A stretch of DNA of 64,000 nt from Vreelandella jeotgali Hwa (GTDB lineage: Bacteria; Pseudomonadota; Gammaproteobacteria; Pseudomonadales; Halomonadaceae): NCBI RefSeq assembly GCF_000334215.1, contig NZ_AMQY01000023.1, positions 62,001 to 126,000 of the forward strand, written 5' to 3'. The position numbers were made by a program, and so were the translations under genes. Under the pieces are notes generated by a model. That model saw nothing but the letters and a program-made list of their open reading frames with translations. It ran no database searches and was not told where the DNA came from. Shown here piece after piece: positions 10,181 through 17,523 of this stretch (the stretch's first letter is position 1; each line of letters begins with the position of its first letter).

Positions 10181-10837
10181 ATGTTGATGTCCCGCTCGCT
10201 TCGTCGGCTGCTACCGCTGGCCGCTGCCCTTGCTACCGGGCTTGCGGCCACAACGGCTGCGGCCGACAACCCCGATGAATCGGCCACCGCCAGCGACAGC
10301 GTGAGCAAGGCAATATTTGCCGGCGGCTGTTTCTGGTGTATGGAACCCCCCTTTGATCGCCAGTCCGGCGTTATTGACGTCACCTCGGGCTATACCGGCG
10401 GTGACGTTGACGACCCGGGCTATGAAGCCGTTTCGTCCGGCAATACCGGCCATGCCGAAGCCGTGGAAGTGACCTACGATGCCGACCGGATCGGCTACGA
10501 CGAACTGCTGCAGGTTTTCTGGCGCAACGTCGATCCCTTTGCCGAAAACTACCAGTTCTGCGATCACGGCAATCAGTATCGCGCGGCGATTTTCTATCGC
10601 AACGAGCAGCAGCGCGAGCTTGCCGAAGCGTCGCTTGCCGACATGCGGGAGCGTTTTGATCAGCCTCTGGCCACCGGTCTCGAACCGGCCGACACCTTCT
10701 GGGACGCCGAGGATTACCACCAGGATTACGCCGACAAGAACCCGGTGCGCTACAAGTTCTACCGCTTCCGCTGCGGACGGGATGATCGCCTGGAGGCCGT
10801 CTGGGGCGATGAAGCCGGCGGTCCGACCTTCGACTAA
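10181..10837 (+). CDS. msrA: Exported peptide-methionine (S)-S-oxide reductase MsrA
   Basis: A 218-residue MsrA with an N-terminal signal peptide (basic MSRSLRRLL, hydrophobic core, cleavage expected near TTAAA-DN). The catalytic GGCFWC (Cys50) is followed by the usual GYTGG, GHAEAVEVTYD and NQYRAAIFY blocks. It reduces methionine-S-sulfoxide in proteins and here should work in the periplasm. AAGGAG lies seven bases before the ATG. The gene overlaps the end of the convergent pgpA-like gene by four bases. Confidence 0.94.
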   Translation: MLMSRSLRRLLPLAAALATGLAATTAAADNPDESATASDSVSKAIFAGGCFWCMEPPFDRQSGVIDVTSGYTGGDVDDPGYEAVSSGNTGHAEAVEVTYDADRIGYDELLQVFWRNVDPFAENYQFCDHGNQYRAAIFYRNEQQRELAEASLADMRERFDQPLATGLEPADTFWDAEDYHQDYADKNPVRYKFYRFRCGRDDRLEAVWGDEAGGPTFD

Positions 10838-11346
10838 CCCTTGCCCTGGCGCTGGCCGGCAACACGCCCAATGCACCGGGGCACCGCGATGCCAATCCAC
10901 GCCAACCCGGCGGCAACCAGATCATCGGCGACAATGCCCACGCCGCCGGGCAGCATCTCGGCCCAGCTGACCGGCGGCAGCTTGAGCGCATCGAACAGGC
11001 GAAACAGGCCAAACGCCAGCAACAGCCGGAGCCAGCGCCGGGCGGCCGGTAACGCCGCGCCGGACCTCCACCCCAATAGCGCCAGCGGAAAGGCGACGAT
11101 TTCATCCAGCACGATGCTGCCGGCATCGCCGCCGGTAAAAAACGCGACGGAGGCCCAGTGGCATACCGGTACCGCCAGCATGGCCAGTGCCGCAATGATC
11201 AGCGCCTGACGCCCGGTAGGCTTGCCGCCCAGCCACCACGCCAACGGCAATCCCCACAGCGAGCCCAGCGTGCCCGGGGCCAGCGGCGCAAAGCCGACGC
11301 CCAGCCCCGTTGCCAGCCACAGATTCAACGTTTCCCATATATTCAT
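10834..11346 (-). CDS. pgpA: Phosphatidylglycerophosphatase A-like protein
   Basis: A 170-residue membrane protein of the PgpA family, which removes phosphate from phosphatidylglycerophosphate. Recognisable blocks are GFAPLAPGTLGSLWGLP near the start, GSIVLDEIVAF in the middle, and LPGGVGIVADDLVAAG at the end, the last two carrying the conserved acidic residues. E. coli PgpA is of similar length. A longer open frame runs to 11931 but is antisense to the neighbouring CDP-alcohol enzyme; the ATG at 11346 gives the family N-terminus. It is divergent from a lipid head-group transferase 66 bases away, a pairing that fits phospholipid synthesis. Confidence 0.88.
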   Translation of the reverse strand: MNIWETLNLWLATGLGVGFAPLAPGTLGSLWGLPLAWWLGGKPTGRQALIIAALAMLAVPVCHWASVAFFTGGDAGSIVLDEIVAFPLALLGWRSGAALPAARRWLRLLLAFGLFRLFDALKLPPVSWAEMLPGGVGIVADDLVAAGLAWIGIAVPRCIGRVAGQRQGKG

Positions 11347-11412
11347 CGATAACCTACTCTGTTGATCCGCCCTCGCCGGGTCATGCCACACCGCCACCGC
11401 AGGAAGCCTGCC

Positions 11413-12024
11413 ATGCTCGATCGTTTCACCATGCCGCTGAGCCACCGCCCGCTGGCATGGCTGGCCCAGCGCCTGCACCCAAACGTCACAGCGGACCGGG
11501 TCACCCTGATCGCCTTTGTGATCGGTATGGCCGCGCTGCCGCTGCTGACGCTGGAATACTACGGCTGGGCGCTGTTGGCCATCGGGCTCAATCGCCTCGG
11601 CGACGGCCTGGACGGCGCGCTTGCTCGACTCAGCGATGACGCCAGCGATGCCGGCGGCTTTCTGGATATCGGGCTGGATTTTGTCTTCTACGCCGCCGTG
11701 GTGTTTGGCATGGCGCTGGCCGACCCGGCAGCCAATGCGCTGGCGGCGGCGTTTTTGCTCTTTGCTTTCATGGGCACCAGCACGTCCTTTCTGGCTTTTG
11801 CCATCGTCGCCGGCCGGCGCGGCATCGAACGCCCGCACTTCCCGCAGAAGACCTTTTACTACATGGCGGGGCTGACCGAAGGCACCGAAACCCTGGCGGC
11901 GCTGGTGCTGTTCTGCCTGTTTCCCGAGCACTTTGCCTGGCTGGCCACGCTGTTTGCTCTGGCCTGCCTGATCACCACGGCCACCCGGCTGTGGGGCGGC
12001 TACCGCGCGCTGCGTGGCCTATAG
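11413..12024 (+). CDS. CDP-alcohol phosphatidyltransferase family protein
   Basis: A 203-residue membrane enzyme with the complete CDP-alcohol signature: DGLDGALAR followed at the right spacing by G-x3-D-x3-D (in GGFLDIGLD). Members transfer a phosphatidyl group from CDP-diacylglycerol to an alcohol. The acceptor (glycerol phosphate, inositol phosphate or other) cannot be read from the motif. AGGA lies nine bases before the ATG at 11413. The 3' end overlaps the convergent LysR gene by six bases. Neighbouring pgpA makes a phosphatidylglycerol-related role possible. Confidence 0.88.
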   Translation: MLDRFTMPLSHRPLAWLAQRLHPNVTADRVTLIAFVIGMAALPLLTLEYYGWALLAIGLNRLGDGLDGALARLSDDASDAGGFLDIGLDFVFYAAVVFGMALADPAANALAAAFLLFAFMGTSTSFLAFAIVAGRRGIERPHFPQKTFYYMAGLTEGTETLAALVLFCLFPEHFAWLATLFALACLITTATRLWGGYRALRGL

Positions 12025-12936
12025 CGCATCGCGCTGCTCGGCGAGAAATACCTTGAACGCCTGCCACAGCGGACTGCGGTAGCGCTCGGGATGCCACACC
12101 AGCGAAAAGGTCCGCGACAGCGCCAGACGATGATTCAGCGCCACCAGCTCGCCGCGCTCCAGCTCACCGGCCACGCTCAGCTGCGACAGACACCCCAGCC
12201 CGAACCCCGCCATCACGGCCTGCTTGATCGCCTCGTGCTGGCTGAGCTCCATACGCACCGACAGCCGGGTGACGTGACTCAGTACCGCTGCCTCGAAAAT
12301 CTCCCGGGTCCCCGAGCCGTTCTCGCGCAGGATCCACTCGGCATCGGCCAGTTCGGCGTCGCTGAGCGGCTGCCGCGTATCGTCAACCCGGTGCTGCGCC
12401 AGCGGATGACCGGGCGCGGCGATGACGACCAGGCGGTCTTCGCACCAGGTTTCGCTTTGCAGGCGGGGCTCGTGGCAGAGGCCCTCGATCAGCCCCAGGT
12501 CGGCATCAAAGCGCAAAAGGTCGCTAATCACTTCGCCGGTGTTGCGCAGCCCGAGGCGCAGATCCACTCCCGGGTGGGCATCGCTGAAGCGCCCGGCCAG
12601 CGGCGGTAGCAGGTAGGTCCCCACCGTGGCGCTCGCCGAGACGTTGAGCGTGCCGCGCAGCTGACCTTCCGGCTCTTCGGCGGCCGCGACCAAATCGGCC
12701 ATGTCGTCCAGCAGCCGCTCGGCCCGGGGCAGCAGATGACGCCCCATGGCGTTCAGACGCAGCTTGCGCCCCGGGCGCTCAAACAGCGCCACGCCCAGCT
12801 GACGCTCCAGATCGGCGAGCGCCTGGCTGGTGGCCGACTGCGACAGACGCAAATAGCGTGCCGCCGCCATCACCGTGCCCTCCCGGGTAACGGCAACAAA
12901 GACCTGTAGCTGGCGAAACGTCACGCCATGATTCAT
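12019..12936 (-). CDS. LysR-family transcription regulator, YeiE-like
   Basis: A 305-residue LysR regulator: winged helix-turn-helix at about residues 8-66 (FRQLQVFVAVTREGTVMAAARYL, SATSQALADLERQLG) and a periplasmic-binding-like effector domain from about 90. It is divergent from yeiH, the arrangement seen in E. coli for yeiE-yeiH, where YeiE responds to sulfite. ATG at 12936 is preferred over GTG at 12942 because AAGGA is eight bases before the ATG but only two before the GTG. It probably controls yeiH and itself through the intergenic inverted repeats. Confidence 0.88.
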   Translation of the reverse strand: MNHGVTFRQLQVFVAVTREGTVMAAARYLRLSQSATSQALADLERQLGVALFERPGRKLRLNAMGRHLLPRAERLLDDMADLVAAAEEPEGQLRGTLNVSASATVGTYLLPPLAGRFSDAHPGVDLRLGLRNTGEVISDLLRFDADLGLIEGLCHEPRLQSETWCEDRLVVIAAPGHPLAQHRVDDTRQPLSDAELADAEWILRENGSGTREIFEAAVLSHVTRLSVRMELSQHEAIKQAVMAGFGLGCLSQLSVAGELERGELVALNHRLALSRTFSLVWHPERYRSPLWQAFKVFLAEQRDAL

Positions 12937-13074
12937 GGCCACTGTCCTTTCTCGTGTTGGTATAGCGGTTGGTCTATCGCGTCTGGGTATGTCGCGCCCC
13001 GGTGCGTCGCGCGCTTGTGCCGCGTTCGTTCTGGCCAGGCGTCGCTACTTATCGGTTTTACCGAACAGTTATAT

Positions 13075-13116
13075 GGTTATTTAATGATAACCCGATTGCA
13101 TTTTGCCGCATAGAAT
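13075..13116 (+). promoter_or_regulatory. Candidate LysR operator and yeiH -10 box
   Basis: The perfect inverted repeat GGTTAT-TTAATG-ATAACC (13075-13092) fits the LysR T-N11-A box style and sits about 20 bases before a -10-like TAGAAT (13111-13116). A second small inverted repeat TCGGT-TTT-ACCGA lies at 13052-13064. No good -35 hexamer is present, as is usual for activator-dependent promoters. The assignment to the divergent LysR protein is inference. Confidence 0.6.
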
Positions 13117-13149
13117 ACGCATCAGACGTCCACTCAAGGAGCCCTCATC

Positions 13150-14154
13150 ATGTGGCAAGGTCTGATTCTCTGCACCGCCCTCACCCTGGCCGGCTTTGGC
13201 ATGGCCATGCTGCCCGGCATCAGCGACAGCGGTGTCAGCCCGCTGGTGTTTTCACTGCTGCTGGGGCTGATACTCGGCAACCTGCCGGTAGCGCGCGGGC
13301 TGGCCACGTCGGCCAGGCCGGGGCTGGGCTTTGCCACCCGCTGGCTGTTGCGCGGCGGTATCGTGCTGTTCGGCTTTTCGCTCACCGTCCAGCAGATTTT
13401 CGTGCTGGGGCCGAAGATTATCCTGCTGGATGCGCTGGTAATCACCAGCGTGCTTGTCGTGGGCTATTTCATCGGCACCCGCCTTCTGGGCATGGACCGT
13501 GAAACCACCCTGCTGACCAGCGCCGGTAGCGCTATCTGCGGCGCCGCGGCGGTGCTGGCAACGGAAGCGACCATTCGTTCACGCCCGGCAGCGGCGTCGA
13601 TGGCGGTGGCTACCGTAGTGCTGTTCGGCTCGCTGGCGATGGTCGTCCATCCGCTGCTGTATTCGCTACTGCACATGACCGAGGGGCTCTACGGCGTCTA
13701 TATCGGCGCCACGGTTCACGAAGTCGCCCAGGTCATCGCCGCCGGTGATGCCGTAGGCCCCGACGCGTTGACCAACGCCATCGTGGTCAAGCTGGTGCGG
13801 GTGATGCTGCTGGTGCCCTTTTTGCTGATCGTCGGCCAGTGGTGGCTGCGCAAATACGCCAACCGGGCAGCAAGCGATAGCGGCGAAACCGCTCGACTGC
13901 CGATTCCCTGGTTTGCCTTCGGCTTCATGGCCATGGTGGGCGTCAACAGCGTCATCACGCTGCCGGTAGCGCTACAGGATGCGCTGGTGCTGACGGGGCA
14001 GATCGGCATGACCATGGCGATGGCCGCGCTGGGCTTTGAAACCCGGATCGAGAAGCTCAAGGCGCTGGGTATCCGGCCTTTCATTCTCGGACTGATCCTC
14101 TTTACCCTGCTGATTGTCGGCGGCGGCGCCGCCAGCCAACTGCTCATGGGGTGA
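13150..14154 (+). CDS. yeiH: YeiH-family putative sulfate exporter
   Basis: A 334-residue inner membrane protein with about ten hydrophobic segments. Family marks include FSLLLGLILGNLP, RWLLRGGIVLFGFSLTVQQI, AGSAICGAAAVLATE and GATVHEVAQVIAAG. The family (conserved hypothetical 698) is annotated as a sulfate exporter, but direct transport evidence is thin. AAGGAG lies upstream of the ATG at 13150. Divergent from a YeiE-like regulator. Confidence 0.9.
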   Translation: MWQGLILCTALTLAGFGMAMLPGISDSGVSPLVFSLLLGLILGNLPVARGLATSARPGLGFATRWLLRGGIVLFGFSLTVQQIFVLGPKIILLDALVITSVLVVGYFIGTRLLGMDRETTLLTSAGSAICGAAAVLATEATIRSRPAAASMAVATVVLFGSLAMVVHPLLYSLLHMTEGLYGVYIGATVHEVAQVIAAGDAVGPDALTNAIVVKLVRVMLLVPFLLIVGQWWLRKYANRAASDSGETARLPIPWFAFGFMAMVGVNSVITLPVALQDALVLTGQIGMTMAMAALGFETRIEKLKALGIRPFILGLILFTLLIVGGGAASQLLMG

Positions 14155-14299
14155 ATCCGGCATCTGCATGGAAATCGGCGACAACGGCAGAGCTATCGCC
14201 GTTGGCTACGACGGCCGATGAATTGAAGGTTGCAGCAGAGACGCGCACTATACGCGGACACCTTTATCAGCACGTTATACATCAGTCTTCGAGGGGTTC

Positions 14300-15883
14300 A
14301 TGTTCGGCAAACCAAGGATAATTTACTACGCGTTTCTGGTTCTTTCGGCCCTGCTGGGCATCATTCTTGCCTTTCTGGCACCCCAATGGCTGTGGCTATG
14401 GTGCCTGCTGCCGGTGCTGGGGGCGCTGGGCGCCTGGGACCTGGCTTCCCGCAGCAACGTCCTGCGCAACTATCCCGTCATCGGCCACATGCGCTATCTG
14501 TTCGAGTTTATCCGCCCGGAAATGCGCCAGTATTTCTTTGAGTCCGACGTCAGCGGCCGCCCCTTTAACCGGGCCCAGCGCGATATCGTCAATGCCCGCG
14601 CCAAGGGCGAAGGCGATACCTCGCCGTTCGGCACCCGGCGCGACATGGAAGACACCGGCTTTCACTTCGTGCAGCATTCCATGGCGCCGCGAACCGTGGC
14701 GCCCCGGCATGCGCGGGTGACCATCGGCAACGCCCAGTGCCGTCAGCCGTACAGCTCGTCGCGGCTGAACATTTCGGCCATGAGCTTTGGCTCGCTCTCC
14801 GGCAATGCCGTGGCCGCCATGAACCGCGGCGCCCGGCTCGGCGGCTTTGCCCAGGACACCGGCGAAGGCGCCATCAGCCCTTACCATGAGGCCCAGGGCG
14901 GCGACCTGATCTGGGAAATTGGCAGCGGCTATTTTGGCTGCCGCAACGACGACGGCACCTTCAATGCCGAACGCTTCGGGCAGAAGGCCACCCTCGATCA
15001 GGTCAGGATGGTCGAGCTCAAGATTTCCCAGGGCGCCAAACCCGGGCACGGCGGGCTACTGCCGGGCAGCAAGGTCAACCGCGAAATTGCCAGCACCCGG
15101 GAGATTCCCGAGGGTCAGGACTGCGCCTCGCCAGGCACGCATCCCGAATTTGATACCCCCGTAGGCATGCTCAGGTTCCTTCAGCGGCTACGCGAGCTGA
15201 GCGACGGCAAGCCGGTGGGCTTCAAGCTCTGTATCGGCCAGCGCCACGAGTTCATGGCGGTGTGCAAGGCGATGCTGGACACCGGCATCGTGCCCGATTT
15301 CATCACCGTGGACGGCGCCGAAGGCGGCACCGGCGCCGCACCCACGGAGTTTTCCGACTTTATCGGCACCTATATCGATGAAGCCCTGCCCTTCGTGCAT
15401 AACTGTCTGGTGGGTATCGGCAAACGCGATGAGATCACCGTGATCGCCAGCGGCAAGGTGGCCATGGGCTTCGACATGGTGGAAAAACTCGCCCTGGGCG
15501 CGGACATGTGCAACGCCGCCCGGGCATTCATGTTTTCGGTAGGCTGCATTCAGGCGCTACGCTGCCACGCCAATACCTGCCCCACCGGCGTTGCCACCCA
15601 GGACCCGGCACGCAGCCGCTCGCTGGATGTGGAATCCAAGGGGGACCGGGTTTACCGCTACCAAAAAGCCACCGTGGATTCGCTCATGGATATCGTGGGC
15701 AGCCTGGGGCTGGAAAGTCCCGACGAGCTCGGCCCGCAGCATATTTTCCGCCGCTCGGTCAAAGGGCCGTCGCGTCCCTGCACCTTCCTGCATCCCAGCG
15801 TGAAATCCGGCGCTTTTCTCGACGGCGACGTCCCCGAGGAATACGCCGTCGCCTGGGAAATGGCCCACGCGGACCATTTCTAA
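14300..15883 (+). CDS. FMN-binding glutamate-synthase-domain protein
   Basis: A 527-residue protein with two N-terminal membrane segments (about 9-28 and 33-47) and a cytoplasmic glutamate-synthase central/FMN domain. Visible blocks are NISAMSFGSLSGNAVAAMNRGA, TGEGAISPYH, QGAKPGHGGLLPGSKV, DGAEGGTGAAPTEFSD and the cysteine-rich ALRCHANTCPTGVATQ, which binds an iron-sulfur cluster in GOGAT enzymes. It lacks the glutaminase domain and FAD subunit, so it is not a classical glutamate synthase; the reaction is unknown. GAGGGG precedes the ATG. It is followed by a convergent ArsA-like gene. Confidence 0.9.
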   Translation: MFGKPRIIYYAFLVLSALLGIILAFLAPQWLWLWCLLPVLGALGAWDLASRSNVLRNYPVIGHMRYLFEFIRPEMRQYFFESDVSGRPFNRAQRDIVNARAKGEGDTSPFGTRRDMEDTGFHFVQHSMAPRTVAPRHARVTIGNAQCRQPYSSSRLNISAMSFGSLSGNAVAAMNRGARLGGFAQDTGEGAISPYHEAQGGDLIWEIGSGYFGCRNDDGTFNAERFGQKATLDQVRMVELKISQGAKPGHGGLLPGSKVNREIASTREIPEGQDCASPGTHPEFDTPVGMLRFLQRLRELSDGKPVGFKLCIGQRHEFMAVCKAMLDTGIVPDFITVDGAEGGTGAAPTEFSDFIGTYIDEALPFVHNCLVGIGKRDEITVIASGKVAMGFDMVEKLALGADMCNAARAFMFSVGCIQALRCHANTCPTGVATQDPARSRSLDVESKGDRVYRYQKATVDSLMDIVGSLGLESPDELGPQHIFRRSVKGPSRPCTFLHPSVKSGAFLDGDVPEEYAVAWEMAHADHF

Positions 15884-15944
15884 GCTTTTTGCCTGGTGCT
15901 TTCTACCTGCAACCCTCCGCTCTGAGCCCCTGCTGGCTATCCGT

Positions 15945-16952
15945 CTAAAAGCCGGCCTGTTCCAGATGGCCGGCCATGTCTTCCAGCACTTCAAGCCCTT
16001 GCACATCGGTTTCCAGCAGGGGCAGCCGCGGGCGTGGATAGCCGGCGAGCTCGCGATCAATGCGCGCCAGGTACTGCGCTTCCTGGTCACGGCGGCGGCT
16101 TAGGAACGCGCCGTCCGCACTGGACGGAATCACGCGGTTGACCAGCGTTGCCGCCACGGGGATCCCCGCCTCCTTCAGTGCCTCCACCGAGCGTACGGTT
16201 TCCAGAATCGGTAACCGCTCCGGCGTCATCACGAACAGGAAGTTGCTGATGTCCGCATCTTCGACCGCGCGGCGCGCCTGCATGAAGAGCCGGCGACGAT
16301 CCTTCAGCGTCTCCGCTATCGACCGGGCACGGTCGTCGAGGTCGCTTTCGCCTTCGTTTGCCGGGTCGGCAAAGGGCGAAGCGACGTCCTGACCGCCCTT
16401 GGGCGTCAGGTGCTTGAGCACCTTGTTGAGTTCCTCGGACTTGCGGCTGTGGGATAGCAGCCCGTCGGTCCAGGCAGCCATGGCTTCGGGCAGGCTCAAA
16501 AGGCGCAGCGTGTGGCCGGTCGGCGCGGTATCGAACACGATCAGGTCGTAGGCGTCGCCCTCTTCGGCCACCAGCCGCGCGATGCGCTCCAGCAGCGCGG
16601 CTTCCTGGGTGCCGGGGGACTGGCGCGACAGGCGCATCTGGCGTTCCATTTCGTCCATCATGCGCGGCACGGTGAAGCGTCGCATCTGGCTGGTTACGCG
16701 TTTGAGGTGGGCCTCGACCTCGGCATCGGGGTCAATCTCCATGGCATCGAGCCCCGGCGCCAGCCGGCGCGGCTCATCGCCCAGGGAGTGATCAAAAACA
16801 TCGCCCAGGCTGTGCGCCGGGTCGGTGGAAACCACCAGCACGTTGCGCCCGCGTTTACCCGCCAGCAGCGCCAGCGACGCGGCAACGCTGGTTTTACCTA
16901 CGCCGCCCTTGCCGCCTACCCAGAGCAGGCGGCGATCGAGAAGTTCCTTCAT
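15945..16952 (-). CDS. ArsA/GET3-family ATPase
   Basis: A 335-residue single-domain ArsA-type ATPase. The deviant P-loop GGKGGVGKTS (13-22) carries the intermonomer lysine; switch I is STDPAHS, and FDTAPTGHTLRLL is the conserved A-loop/switch II. Bacterial ArsA homologues power arsenite pumps or, as GET3/TRC40 relatives, handle tail-anchored proteins. No arsB or arsR is nearby, so an arsenic role is unlikely. It starts 28 bases after a 97-residue protein that ends in Cys-Cys. The two form an obvious transcription unit and probably work together. Confidence 0.92.
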   Translation of the reverse strand: MKELLDRRLLWVGGKGGVGKTSVAASLALLAGKRGRNVLVVSTDPAHSLGDVFDHSLGDEPRRLAPGLDAMEIDPDAEVEAHLKRVTSQMRRFTVPRMMDEMERQMRLSRQSPGTQEAALLERIARLVAEEGDAYDLIVFDTAPTGHTLRLLSLPEAMAAWTDGLLSHSRKSEELNKVLKHLTPKGGQDVASPFADPANEGESDLDDRARSIAETLKDRRRLFMQARRAVEDADISNFLFVMTPERLPILETVRSVEALKEAGIPVAATLVNRVIPSSADGAFLSRRRDQEAQYLARIDRELAGYPRPRLPLLETDVQGLEVLEDMAGHLEQAGF

Positions 16953-16980
16953 GGTTGGCCCTTTACGTTATCGAGCGCTG

Positions 16981-17274
16981 TCAGCAGCAGCGCATATCAT
17001 CCAGCGGCGAATGTTCCATGCCCATGCGGCGATGCCAGTCGTGGAAGCGTTCCAGCATCAGCGGCTGCAGCTCCAGGGTGTAATACCCCACCGGATTGGG
17101 CACGCCCATCAGCTCGGAAAACACCATGAGCATGAACAGATCGTCTTCGTCGCGCTTGGCGCGGGCAATAGCACCCCGATACGGAGCGCTGTAGAACTCT
17201 TCGGCATAGTAGCGAGCCCGGCTCAGCCAGGCCTTGAGCCTTTCCCCCCGGGAAAGGTCGGCGTCGTCGGACAT
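16981..17274 (-). CDS. Small protein ending in Cys-Cys, partner of the ArsA-like ATPase (cory-CC-star type)
   Basis: A 97-residue soluble protein: an aromatic/arginine helix SRARYYAEEFYSAPYRG (18-34), an acidic link DEDDLF, a hydrophobic helix MLMVFSELMGVPNPVGYY and a terminal RCC just before the stop codon. The shape (RYY motif near the start, invariant Cys-Cys-stop) matches what I recall of the NCBI 'cory-CC-star' family, which neighbours ArsA-type ATPases; I could not check this. The start at ATG 17274 has GGAGG five bases upstream; the longer open frame to 17337 is not supported. The terminal cysteines could bind metal, carry a disulfide or dock to the ATPase, which is inference. Confidence 0.75.
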   Translation of the reverse strand: MSDDADLSRGERLKAWLSRARYYAEEFYSAPYRGAIARAKRDEDDLFMLMVFSELMGVPNPVGYYTLELQPLMLERFHDWHRRMGMEHSPLDDMRCC

Positions 17275-17314
17275 GATGCCTCCCGAATGAATAACGTCCA
17301 TCCCTGCGCAGACT

Positions 17315-17496
17315 TTCAAGCAATGAGTCTCAAGCAATGAATCTCAAGCAATGAATCTCAAGCAAGAAATTCCAGGAAAAAAGCCTCAAGAGAAGAATTT
17401 CAAGAAAGGGGTCTTCAAGAAAGAGCCTCAGGAAATAGAGCCTTGAGAAAGGCGTCTCAGCAAAGGAACCTCAGAACAGACGCTTCAGTAAAAAGG
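17315..17496. repeat. Degenerate tandem array, about thirteen units of about 14 bp
   Basis: Successive units begin TCAAG or TCAG and read like TCAAGCAATGAATC. The first three are almost identical and later units drift (TCAAGAAAGAGCC, TCAGGAAATAGAGCC, TCAGCAAAGGAACC). Unit length varies from 13 to 15 bases. The array fills the spacer between the cstA terminator and the start of the Cys-Cys protein gene, so it covers the likely promoter of the Cys-Cys/ArsA unit. Confidence 0.85.
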
Positions 17497-17515
17497 GCGG
17501 CCCGAAGGCCGCCCC
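17490..17515 (-). terminator. Intrinsic terminator of cstA
   Basis: The stem GGGCGGCC/GGCCGCCC with a four-base loop lies 9 bases past the cstA stop and is followed on the minus strand by TTTTT. Confidence 0.9.
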
Positions 17516-17523
17516 CTGTGCGA

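Noticed and set aside
11347-11931. N-terminal extension of the PgpA-like frame
   Set aside because: It lies antisense to the CDP-alcohol transferase, and the family start is at 11346.
15945-16952. Arsenic resistance locus
   Set aside because: Only an ArsA-fold ATPase is present; arsB, arsC, arsD and arsR are absent in the neighbourhood.
17315-17496. CRISPR array
   Set aside because: Units are about 14 bp, head to tail and without spacers, and no cas gene is present. The same holds for the arrays at 3696 and 62092.
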